In this document: positions 1-7,947 of the stretch, piece after piece
Position numbering within the stretch: position 1 is the stretch's first letter
How the letters are laid out: every line of letters starts with the position of its first letter
From: Paracoccaceae bacterium
GTDB lineage: Bacteria; Pseudomonadota; Alphaproteobacteria; Rhodobacterales; Rhodobacteraceae
Assembly (NCBI GenBank): GCA_007134865.1
Contig: SLJW01000050.1
Span: 1-32,563 of the forward strand
Length of the DNA: 32,563 nt
Direction of reading: 5' to 3'
Program-made: the position numbers and the translations under genes
Notes under the pieces: model-generated
What the model was told of the DNA's origin: nothing
Databases searched by the model: none
Seen by the model: the letters and a program-made list of their open reading frames with translations, nothing else

Positions 1-441
1 CAGTGTTTCTCGCATAGCGTGCCTGTGTATGCTGTCCTTACTCCCCATCGCCATCATAGCGCTGATATCGCCTTGTGCCTTCCCCTCCTTAGGTCGCATG
101 CGCGTTTTGATGGTTTCGAGCAGCAGCCAGGCCGGTTCTCCATCGCAATCGACAGCCAGAGCCCAATGCCATTTCTCGCCCTTCTCCGAGGAACTCGTCA
201 GCGGAATATCAGATTCGCAAGACGAGCATCTCACCAATGATGATACCACCCACCATGCGCCGAGGACCAAACAGCTAGGCCGGAGCTTGGCGAGAGCATA
301 ATCCTGCGCATTTGCTGAGTGCGCGTTGTCCAAGACCTATGAGTGCCGAAGAAATTCCATGCATAAAAAATAATGACAACCTGTCGCATACATGCCACAG
401 TTTGGGTCTTGACCTGAGCAGCTTTGGAGGAGAGCCAGCCC
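1..441. other. Left-edge region, no assignable gene
   Basis: No convincing gene could be assigned here. The minus strand has one frame that stays open from a TAG near position 340 to the window edge, with only non-ATG starts near its beginning. Its translation contains EKGEKWHWALAVDCDGEPAW, which looks more protein-like than the other frames, so it could be a broken or partial gene running off the left edge. The short plus-strand ORFs in the track overlap it and show no known family. The last part (about 350-441) is AT-richer and presumably carries the promoter of the cytochrome gene, but I could not pick out convincing -35/-10 boxes. Confidence 0.3.
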
Positions 442-1212
442 ATGCCCAAGACACCATCCCGCCACAGACTTTTGTTATCCGCCCTTTTGGTTGCGCCAAT
501 TCCCCTTGCTGCCAATAGCTCCGATCATGAAACTGACATGGTCGAACTGGGTCGCGCCCTTTTCAATGACGTGAACCTGTCAGCAGAGGGTTTGCATTCC
601 TGTGCAACCTGTCACCCGACAACAATGGGTCTGGAGGGGCACACAACCAACAACACCTATATCGGCCTCGACATTGTAGAGGATGGTGCGGAGGGCGGTC
701 GGTCGACGCCGACGCTCTGGGGTGCCTATCACCGCACACAATGGGGCTGGGCCGGTCTGCCCACCATCGAACAGAACATCCGCGGGATCATCGTCAACCG
801 CATGCGTGGGCCTGAGCCAAGCGAAGAACAGCTTGCCGCCCTTACAGCGTTTATAATGTCGCTACCCCTGCCAGAGACTCCGTTCGTCGATGAGGAGGGC
901 ACACCCGTGGCCGATGCGCCCGAAGACGTGCAGCGGGGCTTTGAGTTGTTCTACGAGGCCGGATGCAATTCCTGTCACATGCAGCCAGGGATGGAATCGA
1001 CTGCTGTCTATGATGTCGCGGGAGTCGAAGTGAAAGTCCCCTCGCTCTGGGCCGTTCAGCACACGGGGCCCTGGTTCCATGACGGGCGCTATGACGCGCT
1101 TGAGGATGCTGTGCGTACCATGTGGGTCTATCAGGCCGACCGCATCGGCGAGCCCTCTACACCTACCGATGAGCAACTCGCCGACCTCGTCGCTTATCTC
1201 GAGGCGCTCTGA
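442..1212 (+). CDS. Short di-heme cytochrome c peroxidase/MauG-family protein
   Basis: An exported cytochrome of 256 residues with two c-type haem motifs, CATCH (about 54-58) and CNSCH (about 175-179). The N-terminus has basic residues followed by a hydrophobic stretch ending LAANS, a Sec-type signal, so it should work in the periplasm. Family hallmarks are ELGRALFNDVNLS before haem 1 and KVPSLWAVQHTGPWFHDGRY followed by LEDAVRTM after haem 2, the pattern of bacterial di-haem peroxidases and MauG-like proteins. It is shorter than typical peroxidases (about 320-350 residues), mainly between the haems. The track starts at TTG 424, but a GGAGGAG at 426-432 places the real start at ATG 442. It stands alone and converges on the regulator downstream (18-bp gap). 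Whether it reduces peroxide or modifies a partner protein cannot be told. Confidence 0.85.
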   Translation: MPKTPSRHRLLLSALLVAPIPLAANSSDHETDMVELGRALFNDVNLSAEGLHSCATCHPTTMGLEGHTTNNTYIGLDIVEDGAEGGRSTPTLWGAYHRTQWGWAGLPTIEQNIRGIIVNRMRGPEPSEEQLAALTAFIMSLPLPETPFVDEEGTPVADAPEDVQRGFELFYEAGCNSCHMQPGMESTAVYDVAGVEVKVPSLWAVQHTGPWFHDGRYDALEDAVRTMWVYQADRIGEPSTPTDEQLADLVAYLEAL

Positions 1213-1230
1213 CGGTCTGGGGCGACGCGG

Positions 1231-2640
1231 TCATGCATCGTATCGAGTCGCCCCCCGCCTTGCCGCGTTGACCGGGGTTTTCAACAGTGCCGTCTGATGC
1301 GCGCGCTGCTCGCACCCTGCGCGCGGACAGATGCGGCAATTGATACCAATGGGTGTCGGCGCCGCCCCCTGGAGTGCGATGCCCTCGCTGTAGCCGATTT
1401 TCGGCGCATATTCGATGGTGCAGCCCATCGCAACGGCCAGCCGGTTGTCCTGCCCACGGCGCTCGAACGTGGGGCGATCCACGGTTCGGGCGAAGACGAA
1501 AAACTGCGAGGCATCAGGCATCTCGACCAGTTGCGAAACAATTCGGCCCGGCAGGCGAAAGGTCATATGCACATCGAGCTTGGGGCATGCACCGCCATAT
1601 TCCGCGAGATGAAAATCGGTCGCATTGAAGCGCTTGGTCACATTCCCTGCCTTGTCGATGCGCAGGAAGAACAGCGGCACCCCCTGCGCACCTTCGCGTT
1701 GCAGCGTCGTGGCGCGGTGGCAGGCTTGCTCGAAACTCACACCGAAGCGGGTCGCCAGATGGTCGAAATCATATTTTGATGCCCGCGCTTCGGCGAGAAA
1801 GGGATCATAGGGCATAAGCGCGGCGGCGGCGAAGTAATTGGCGAGTTCCACCAGACAACGCGCGCGGCCTTGCTGGTCGTCAATACCGGCACTGTCGAGC
1901 AGCCCGTCCAAGACTTTGCGATGCTCGATAAGGCCCAGCACATGCACCAACTGGAAGACACGATTCGGATGGTCGAGCGCTTCGGACAGCAGCACTTCGG
2001 CGCGACTGTCATCATAATGACGCAGCGTGCGAGGCAAGTCACCGACCTGCACCACGCGTACCGCTATATGGTGACGACTGCGTAGCCGTTCCTTCAGCGC
2101 AGCATAGAAATCATCTGTCGATGGCGCGTTACCTTTGCCCCAGAGCCCAGCGGCTGCCTGTTCCAGCGCAGGGAAATGATTGCGCTGGCGGCGAAAGAAG
2201 TGATGCACCGCGCCTTCGGGGCTGGCGCTCACGATCGGCTCATGCTCGCCCGGCTGCGCGGCGAGGGCAAGTAACTGGTCCGTAGCGTTCTGATAGGCGC
2301 GGTGCAAGCGCAGGAAGGCATCAATCAGGGTGGGCGTGTGCGTCTGAGCGCTCCGCAATTCGTGCAGGTCGGGCCTTGCATCGTCAAACAACGGGTCATG
2401 CAGCACCCCGCGCAGATCGGCCAGTTGCGCGCCAGACCCCTCATCCGAGAGATCGTGCCAGTCCACGCCGTATTGCTCCATCAGCTTGAGCAGGATGGCG
2501 ACCGAGACCGAGCGTTGATTATTCTCCAGAAGGTTCACATACGCCGCAGAAATACCAAGCCTTTTGGCCATTGCGCTTTGCGTTTCAGCTGCCTCCTGGC
2601 GCAGGCGACGCAAGCGCGGGCCGATGAATGTCTTACGCAT
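1231..2640 (-). CDS. ScfR/PccR-type short-chain fatty acyl regulator (XRE HTH)
   Basis: A transcription regulator of 469 residues. The N-terminus (about 6-62) is an XRE/Cro-type helix-turn-helix, with RLRRLRQEAAETQSAMAKRL and a second helix AAYVNLLENNQRSVS. The centre has the degenerate IrrE-like region of the ScfR/RamB/PrpR family (ELANYFAAAALMPYDPFLAE), without an HExxH site. The C-terminus has CRICPRAGC (435-443), a C-x2-C-x4-C pattern that could hold metal or an Fe-S cluster as reported for mycobacterial PrpR. Family members sense short-chain acyl-CoA or carboxylate state and control propionyl-CoA or acetate genes. The track start at 2799 overlaps the divergent operon; GGAGGAAAG lies just before ATG 2640, which I use. 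It is divergent from the malyl-CoA/mesaconyl-CoA operon and probably controls it. Confidence 0.85.
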   Translation of the reverse strand: MRKTFIGPRLRRLRQEAAETQSAMAKRLGISAAYVNLLENNQRSVSVAILLKLMEQYGVDWHDLSDEGSGAQLADLRGVLHDPLFDDARPDLHELRSAQTHTPTLIDAFLRLHRAYQNATDQLLALAAQPGEHEPIVSASPEGAVHHFFRRQRNHFPALEQAAAGLWGKGNAPSTDDFYAALKERLRSRHHIAVRVVQVGDLPRTLRHYDDSRAEVLLSEALDHPNRVFQLVHVLGLIEHRKVLDGLLDSAGIDDQQGRARCLVELANYFAAAALMPYDPFLAEARASKYDFDHLATRFGVSFEQACHRATTLQREGAQGVPLFFLRIDKAGNVTKRFNATDFHLAEYGGACPKLDVHMTFRLPGRIVSQLVEMPDASQFFVFARTVDRPTFERRGQDNRLAVAMGCTIEYAPKIGYSEGIALQGAAPTPIGINCRICPRAGCEQRAHQTALLKTPVNAARRGATRYDA

Positions 2641-2666
2641 GGGCAGCACCTTTCCTCCGATGTTAA

Positions 2667-2700
2667 ATTTACATTGTAACAGAATCCAAACTTTGTAAAT
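2667..2700. promoter_or_regulatory. Putative ScfR operator between divergent genes
   Basis: In the 145-bp gap between the regulator and sgaA, ATTTACA (2667-2673) and TGTAAAT (2694-2700) form a perfect 7-bp inverted repeat 20 bp apart. The right arm sits in CAAACTTTGTAAAT, which is very close to the RamB motif AACTTTGCAAA as I remember it, and to the TTTGCAAA elements reported for PccR. The left site also contains the small palindrome TTACATTGTAA (2669-2679). Position 26-60 bp upstream of the regulator start suggests autoregulation and control of the divergent operon. Binding is inferred. Confidence 0.55.
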
Positions 2701-2785
2701 CTTCGCAGTTACAGCAGAACCCGGTTTCATTCGCAGCATGCCCTCTGCCTCTGCCATAGACAGGCATCGAACGGAGGAATCGACC

Positions 2786-3985
2786 ATGCAGACCGGCACC
2801 GCTCATCTTTTCATCCCCGGCCCGACCAATGTGCCTGCCGACGTGCAGCGCGCCATGATTGTGCCCATGCAGGATCACCGAGCACCCGATTTTGGCGGGT
2901 TGCTGGATGACGTGCGCAAGGGGTTGAAACCTGTCTTTGGCACCCGAACGGCCGAGATTGCGCTCTTCCCTGGCTCGGGCACGGCGGCGTGGGAAGCCGC
3001 AATCGCCAACACGCTGTCGCCCGGCGACAAGGTGCTGATCGCGCGCCATGGGCAATTTTCCATGCTCTGGGCGCAGATGGCACAGGCGCTGGGGCTCCGG
3101 GTTGAGGCGATTGACGTTGCCTGGGGCGCCCCCAGCCCTGTGCGTGAAATCGAGCGGCGCTTGGGCGCAGACAAATATGACGAGATCAAGGCCGTCTTCG
3201 TCACGCATAACGAGACAGCGACCGGTGTGACCTCTGATGTGGCAGGCGTGCGTCATGCGCTTGATACATGCTTCCATGACGCACTGCTGTTTGTCGATGG
3301 TGTCTCTTCCATCGGTTCGATCCCCTTCGAGATGGATGCCTGGGGCGTCGATCTGGCGATTGCGGGCACGCAGAAGGGCCTGATGTGCCCGGCGGGGATG
3401 GGCATTCTCGCGGCCAGCCCCAAGGCGCAGGAAGCGATGGAGACCAGCACCATGGCGCGCAGTTTTCTTGACCTGCGAGCTATGCTCGGCGCGCATGAGG
3501 CAGGCTCGTTCTGTTTCACGCCACCCGCGCAACTGCTGCATGGTCTGTGCGCGGCGCTGGCCCGGTTGCAGGCCGAGGGTCTGGGCAATGTCTTTGCCCG
3601 CCATCGCCGTCTGGCCGAAGGGGTCCGCGCGGGCATCGCCGCGATGGGTCTCGAGATCGTGGCCGAGCATCCGAGCTTTGCGTCGGACACTGTGACTGCC
3701 ATCCGCACGCCGCGAGATGTCGATGCGCGCGAGGTGATCGAGATTGCCCGCACACGCTACAACACGCAATTCGGCGCGGGTCTGGGCCCGCTGGCGGGCC
3801 AGGCCTTCCGCATCGGCCATCTGGGCGATCTGAACGAGGGCATGTGCCTGACCGCGCTCGGCATTGCCGAACTCTCACTGAAAGCCGCCGGTGCGCGGGT
3901 CGAGCTGGGTGCGGGGCTCGCTGCCGCTCAGACCGTTTTTGCAGCCAGTGCGCCTGCGCCCGCCTTTGCCATAGCCGCCGAATAA
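2786..3985 (+). CDS. sgaA: Serine-glyoxylate aminotransferase
   Basis: A 399-residue fold-type I PLP enzyme of the alanine/serine-glyoxylate aminotransferase class. It should transfer the amino group of serine to glyoxylate, giving glycine and hydroxypyruvate, in the cytoplasm. Seen features are the N-terminal IPGPTNVP, the cofactor loop PGSGTAAWE (62-70), the DGVSSIGSIPFEMD aspartate region (171-184), and GTQKGLM with the Schiff-base lysine at 197. ATG 2786 has GGAGG nine bases upstream, so it is preferred to the track start at 2738. It opens the operon; mcl follows after 12 bases. In serine-cycle methylotrophs the same gene supplies glycine from glyoxylate. Here hydroxypyruvate reductase, glycerate kinase and PEP carboxylase are not alongside, so it may serve mainly to drain or supply glyoxylate. 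Activity on other amino donors cannot be excluded. Confidence 0.9.
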   Translation: MQTGTAHLFIPGPTNVPADVQRAMIVPMQDHRAPDFGGLLDDVRKGLKPVFGTRTAEIALFPGSGTAAWEAAIANTLSPGDKVLIARHGQFSMLWAQMAQALGLRVEAIDVAWGAPSPVREIERRLGADKYDEIKAVFVTHNETATGVTSDVAGVRHALDTCFHDALLFVDGVSSIGSIPFEMDAWGVDLAIAGTQKGLMCPAGMGILAASPKAQEAMETSTMARSFLDLRAMLGAHEAGSFCFTPPAQLLHGLCAALARLQAEGLGNVFARHRRLAEGVRAGIAAMGLEIVAEHPSFASDTVTAIRTPRDVDAREVIEIARTRYNTQFGAGLGPLAGQAFRIGHLGDLNEGMCLTALGIAELSLKAAGARVELGAGLAAAQTVFAASAPAPAFAIAAE

Positions 3986-3997
3986 GGACATCCCGAC

Positions 3998-4972
3998 ATG
4001 AGCCACTCGCTTTTCCCCCTCCGCCGCCAGCGCCTGCAACGCTCGACCCTGGCGGTTCCGGCCTCTAATGTCACCATGATCGAGAAGGCCGCCCAGTCCG
4101 CTGCCGATGTCGTGTTCCTTGACCTTGAGGACGCGGTCGCCCCGCCCGAGAAAGCGCAGGCGCGTAAGAATGCCATCGCTGCACTGAACGAGATCGACTG
4201 GGAGGCCAAAGGCAAGACCGTCAGCGTTCGCATCAACGGGCTGGACACCGGTTACATGTATCGCGACGTGGTCGATATCATGGAGCAGGCTGGTGATCGC
4301 GTGCATATGCTCCTGATCCCGAAACTGGGCGTGGTGTCCGACCTCTATATGGTCGATGCGCTGGTCAACCAGATCGAGCAGGCCTGCGGGCTGACCCGCC
4401 GTGTGGGTCTGGAAGCGCTTATCGAGACGGCGCTCGGCATGGCCAATGTCGAGGAAATCGCGCGCTACGCGGCGACCTCGGACTCGCGGCTGGAGGCGCT
4501 GCATTTCGGGGTGGCGGATTACGCGGCCTCGATGCGCGCGCGGACAGTCAATATTGGCGGGCTGAATCCGGCCTATCCGGGCGATCAATGGCACGCCTCG
4601 CTGTCGCGCATGATCATTGCCTGCCGCGCATACGGGTTGCGCGCGCTTGATGGGCCGTTTGGTGACTTCAACGATCCTGATGGCTACATCGCTGCCGCCG
4701 AACGCGCCGCTGCCCTTGGGTTTGAAGGCAAATGGGCGATCCACCCGAGCCAGATTGCCATGGCCAACGAGGTCTTCAGCCCACCCGAAGCCGAAGTCCA
4801 CCGCGCGCGGCGCATCATTGAAGAACTGCGCAAGGCCGAGGCCGAGGGCAAGGGGGCTGCCTCGCTCGATGGCAAGATGATCGACGCGGCCTCCGAGAAG
4901 ATGGCGATGAACGTGCTCTCGCTTGCCGATGCCATCGCTGCCCGCAGCGCACCGGCGCAGGCCGCCGAATAA
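3998..4972 (+). CDS. mcl1: L-malyl-CoA/beta-methylmalyl-CoA lyase (CitE-like)
   Basis: A 324-residue CoA-ester lyase of the HpcH/HpaI-CitE superfamily. Expected reactions are reversible cleavage of L-malyl-CoA to acetyl-CoA and glyoxylate and of beta-methylmalyl-CoA to propionyl-CoA and glyoxylate; some relatives also cleave citramalyl-CoA. It carries FLDLEDAVAP, the acidic metal-binding motif, then RINGLDTGYMYRDVVDI, IPKLGV, LIETALGMANVEEIA, FGVADYAASMRAR, DGPFGDFNDPDGY and GKWAIHPSQI. These match the Methylobacterium/Rhodobacter malyl-CoA lyases closely and argue against citrate lyase beta or plain citramalate lyase. An AAGGA box precedes ATG 3998, and the next gene starts 12 bases after its stop. 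Its neighbours make malyl-CoA (malate-CoA ligase) and process mesaconyl-CoA, which fits a lyase acting at both ends of the proposed route. Whether it also cleaves citramalyl-CoA is unknown. Confidence 0.92.
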   Translation: MSHSLFPLRRQRLQRSTLAVPASNVTMIEKAAQSAADVVFLDLEDAVAPPEKAQARKNAIAALNEIDWEAKGKTVSVRINGLDTGYMYRDVVDIMEQAGDRVHMLLIPKLGVVSDLYMVDALVNQIEQACGLTRRVGLEALIETALGMANVEEIARYAATSDSRLEALHFGVADYAASMRARTVNIGGLNPAYPGDQWHASLSRMIIACRAYGLRALDGPFGDFNDPDGYIAAAERAAALGFEGKWAIHPSQIAMANEVFSPPEAEVHRARRIIEELRKAEAEGKGAASLDGKMIDAASEKMAMNVLSLADAIAARSAPAQAAE

Positions 4973-4984
4973 GGAGGAAACCCG

Positions 4985-6154
4985 ATGGATATTCACGAAC
5001 ATCAGGCCAAGGATGTACTGCGCCGTTTCGGTGTGCCAGTCCCCGATGGTGGCATCGCCTTCGCCCCAGAGCAGGCTATGCACGAAGCCCGCAAGCTGGG
5101 GCTGCCCGTTGTTGTAAAAGCACAGGTGCATGCTGGGGGGCGCGGTGCCGCTGGCGGGGTGAAGCTCTGCCGGAGCGAGGCTGAGGTGAACGCCTTCGCG
5201 CTTTCGCTGCTGGGCCGCAATCTGGTCACCAAGCAGACTGACGCGCAGGGCAAGCCCGTGCATCGGCTGTTGGTGGAGCAAGCAACCGATATCGGTCAGG
5301 AACTCTACCTCGGCCTCGTCCTCGACCGCAAATCCGAACGCATCATGATCGTCGCCTCGCGCGAAGGCGGCATGGAGATCGAGGATCTGGCCGAGGAACA
5401 GCCCGACGCGCTGGTACGCATGGTCATTGACCCGGCCACCGGGCTGGTGCCATTCCAGTCGCGCGAACTGGCCTTCAAGCTGGGCATGACCGGAAACCAA
5501 ATCGCGCAGTTTTCCAATGTCATGCGCGGCTGTTATCGCGCCTTTCGCGACCTTGACGCGACCATGGTCGAGATCAACCCGCTGGTGATCACTGACGCTG
5601 GCGATCTGATCGCACTCGATGCCAAGATGAGTTTCGACACCAACGCGCTCTTCCGCCGCCCCGAAGTGGCCGCGCTGCGCGATCCGGGACAGGAGGACCC
5701 GCGCGAAGATGCCGCTGCAGAACATGGGCTGAATTATGTCGGCCTTGAGGGCGATATTGGCTGCATCATAAATGGTGCGGGACTTGCCATGGCCACGATG
5801 GACATGATCCAGCTTGCCGGTGGAAGCCCCGCGAATTTCCTCGATATCGGTGGCGGTGCCAGCCCCGAGCGGGTGGTCGCAGCCTTCCGAACGGTTTTGA
5901 GCGACCCGAATGTCTCGGTCGTGCTGGTGAACATCTTCGCTGGCATCAACCGTTGCGATTGGGTGGCCTCGGGCGTGGTGCAGGCCTATCGCGAGTTGAA
6001 CCTGACCCTGCCTGTCGTCGTGCGCCTCGCGGGCACCAATGTCGACGAGGGTCGCTGGATCATAAATGAGTCCGGACTGCCGCTGATTTCTGCCGATACG
6101 CTGGCCGAAGCCGCTGCGACCGCCGTCGACGCCCGCCCCCGCCAAGCCGCCTGA
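4985..6154 (+). CDS. mtkA: Malate-CoA ligase, beta subunit (MtkA)
   Basis: The 389-residue ATP-grasp subunit of malate thiokinase, which activates malate to malyl-CoA using ATP. The protein begins [20 protein letters not shown] and has [10 protein letters not shown] in the ATP-grasp domain, MVEINPLVI for metal binding, and the C-terminal [24 protein letters not shown] and [14 protein letters not shown] segments shared with SucC. MAxxGV-type features of succinyl-CoA synthetase are close, so SucC is the alternative. The order with malyl-CoA lyase and the close resemblance to Methylobacterium MtkA ([29 protein letters not shown]) favour malate. AGGAGGAAA precedes ATG 4985. The alpha subunit gene follows after 12 bases. 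Confidence 0.9.
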   Translation: MDIHEHQAKDVLRRFGVPVPDGGIAFAPEQAMHEARKLGLPVVVKAQVHAGGRGAAGGVKLCRSEAEVNAFALSLLGRNLVTKQTDAQGKPVHRLLVEQATDIGQELYLGLVLDRKSERIMIVASREGGMEIEDLAEEQPDALVRMVIDPATGLVPFQSRELAFKLGMTGNQIAQFSNVMRGCYRAFRDLDATMVEINPLVITDAGDLIALDAKMSFDTNALFRRPEVAALRDPGQEDPREDAAAEHGLNYVGLEGDIGCIINGAGLAMATMDMIQLAGGSPANFLDIGGGASPERVVAAFRTVLSDPNVSVVLVNIFAGINRCDWVASGVVQAYRELNLTLPVVVRLAGTNVDEGRWIINESGLPLISADTLAEAAATAVDARPRQAA

Positions 6155-6166
6155 AGGAGCAGACCC

Positions 6167-7063
6167 ATGGCCGTTCTCATCCAAAAAGACACTCGTATCA
6201 TCATTCAGGGCATGACGGGCCGCATCGGCAAATTTCATGCCGAGGACATGATCAAGAATGGCACCAATGTCGTGGGTGGTGTGACTCCCGGTCGCGGTGG
6301 CGAAGTTGTTCTCGGCAAGCCTATCTTCAACACCGTCTCCGAGGCCGTGGCAGAAACGGGCGCCGAGGCAAGCCTCGTTTTCGTACCCCCACCCGGTGCC
6401 GCCGATGCGATCATGGAATGCGCCGAAGCGGCGCTGAAATTCGCGGTTTGCGTGACCGATGGCATCCCGTCGCAGGACATGATGAAGGTCAAGCGCTTCC
6501 TGCGCCGCTTCCCCGCCAGCCGCAAGATGCGCTTCATCGGCCCGAATTGCGCGGGCGTGATCTCGCCCGGTATCGGCTTCATGGGCATCATGCCGCCCCA
6601 TATCTATCTCCCCGGTCGCGTCGGTATCGTGGGCCGCTCGGGAACGCTGGGTTATGAGGCTGCCAGCCAGATGAAGGCACTGGGGATCGGGGTTTCGACC
6701 TCGGTCGGAATCGGGGGCGATCCGATCAATGGATCGAGCTTCAAGGATATTCTGGAACTTTTCGAGAGTGACCCCGAGACTGATGCCGTGATGATGATTG
6801 GCGAAATTGGTGGCCCACAAGAGGCCGAGGCCGCCGCCTATGCCCGCGATCATATGACGAAACCAGTCGTGGCCTATATCGCCGGTCTCTCGGCCCCCAA
6901 GGGGCGCAAGATGGGCCATGCGGGCGCGATCATCTCGGCCTTTGGCGAGAGCGCGCAGGAGAAGGTCGAGATCCTCTCGGCTGCGGGCATCACAGTCGCT
7001 CCCACACCCTCGGCCATGGGCGAGACGGTCGCGAAAGTGCTTGGCGTGAGGCAAGCTGCATGA
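6167..7063 (+). CDS. mtkB: Malate-CoA ligase, alpha subunit (MtkB)
   Basis: The 298-residue CoA-binding subunit paired with MtkA. It shows the Rossmann-type CoA-binding start IIIQGMTGRIGKFHAEDM, the GGVTPGRGG loop, FIGPNCAGVISPG, VGIVGRSGTLGYEAASQM and GRKMGHAGAIIS, whose histidine is the phosphorylated residue of this family. The sequence resembles SucD over its whole length, so substrate is assigned from context and from the match to serine-cycle MtkB. GGAG precedes ATG 6167. Its stop overlaps the start of the hydratase gene as ATGA, so the two are translationally coupled; this ties the CoA-ester ligase directly to the mesaconyl-CoA genes. Confidence 0.9.
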   Translation: MAVLIQKDTRIIIQGMTGRIGKFHAEDMIKNGTNVVGGVTPGRGGEVVLGKPIFNTVSEAVAETGAEASLVFVPPPGAADAIMECAEAALKFAVCVTDGIPSQDMMKVKRFLRRFPASRKMRFIGPNCAGVISPGIGFMGIMPPHIYLPGRVGIVGRSGTLGYEAASQMKALGIGVSTSVGIGGDPINGSSFKDILELFESDPETDAVMMIGEIGGPQEAEAAAYARDHMTKPVVAYIAGLSAPKGRKMGHAGAIISAFGESAQEKVEILSAAGITVAPTPSAMGETVAKVLGVRQAA

Positions 7064-7944
7064 GCAAGACGCAAGGCACCCTGACTGGCGAGGCCGCGAC
7101 CCCCGAACAGGCGCAGGCCTGGGTGGGCCGGGTCGAGACTCGAACCGGGGCCGTCACACCTGAGCTTGCGGGGATGGCGATGGGCGCGCTGGGGCATGAC
7201 GCGGCGCCCCAACCCGCCATCCACACGGGCGCGCCCCTGCCGCTTTTGTGGCATTGGGTGGCGTTCCCCGAATTCGCGCCGATCTCCGGTATCGCGACAG
7301 ATGGCCACCCCAAGCTCGGCGGCTTCCTGCCCCCCCTGCCCTTCAATCGGCGCATGTGGGCAGGTGGCAAGCTGGCGTTCAAGGGGCGCTTTGCGGTGGG
7401 CGAGGCGCTGACGAAACGCTCCGAGATCCTGAGTGTCGATTTCAAGACCGGCAGCACCGGTGACATGGCCTTTGTCCGCGTGGGCCACGACTTTCGCGGC
7501 GAAGGCGGCGGCGCGATCCGCGAAGAGCAGGACATCGTCTATCTGCCGATCCCAGACAGCTTCCGCGCGCCCCGCGCCATCCCCGCGCCTGAAGCGCCGG
7601 TTTTCAATGAACGAGTAGAGGTCGGACCTGTGCGGCTGTTCCGCTATTCGGCCGCGACCTATAACGCGCATCGCATCCATTATGACCGCGACTATGCCAC
7701 CGGGGCCGAGCGCTATCCGGGGCTGGTCGTGCATGGCCCGATGCAGGCGACGCTGCTGATGGAAGCCGCGATGCGCCACACCGGGCAGACGCCCACGCGC
7801 TTCAGCTTTCGCGGCGTGCATCCAATGTTTGACGGGCATCTCGACCTGCAGGCCGAGCGCGATGGCGAATGCGCGCTCAAGCTCTGCACTGTGGCCCCCG
7901 AAGGCCACCAGGGGCTGCAAGCCCGCTTTGAATGGGAGGAATGA
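7060..7944 (+). CDS. Mesaconyl-C4-CoA hydratase-like protein (MaoC/HTD2 type)
   Basis: A 294-residue double hot-dog protein of the HTD2/FAS1-type dehydratase group. The N-terminal half has PLPLLWHWVAFPEFAPISGI and GGFLPPLPFNRRMWAGGKL; the C-terminal half has the hydratase motif YSAATYNAHRIHYDRDYA followed by YPGLVVHGPMQATLLMEAA. Relatives are mesaconyl-C4-CoA hydratase of the 3-hydroxypropionate bi-cycle and itaconyl-CoA hydratase of itaconate catabolism; the two are hard to separate by eye. With a mesaconyl-CoA transferase next door, hydration of mesaconyl-C4-CoA to citramalyl-CoA is the favoured role. It overlaps mtkB by four bases and ends three bases before the transferase start. It is not the beta-methylmalyl-CoA dehydratase (Mch) of the ethylmalonyl-CoA pathway, which is a longer protein. 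Confidence 0.75.
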   Translation: MSKTQGTLTGEAATPEQAQAWVGRVETRTGAVTPELAGMAMGALGHDAAPQPAIHTGAPLPLLWHWVAFPEFAPISGIATDGHPKLGGFLPPLPFNRRMWAGGKLAFKGRFAVGEALTKRSEILSVDFKTGSTGDMAFVRVGHDFRGEGGGAIREEQDIVYLPIPDSFRAPRAIPAPEAPVFNERVEVGPVRLFRYSAATYNAHRIHYDRDYATGAERYPGLVVHGPMQATLLMEAAMRHTGQTPTRFSFRGVHPMFDGHLDLQAERDGECALKLCTVAPEGHQGLQARFEWEE

Positions 7945-7947
7945 GCG

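Noticed and set aside
2669-3820. 383-residue minus ORF opposite sgaA
   Set aside because: Antisense to sgaA and overlapping the operator region; no motif.
3875-7054. 1059-residue minus ORF opposite sgaA/mcl/mtk
   Set aside because: It lies antisense to four clear enzyme genes, is rich in His, Arg and Asp as expected from GC-rich antisense frames, and has no family resemblance.
4985-7063. Succinyl-CoA synthetase sucCD instead of malate-CoA ligase
   Set aside because: The sequences are related, but detailed segments match MtkA/MtkB and the genes sit beside malyl-CoA lyase rather than TCA-cycle genes.
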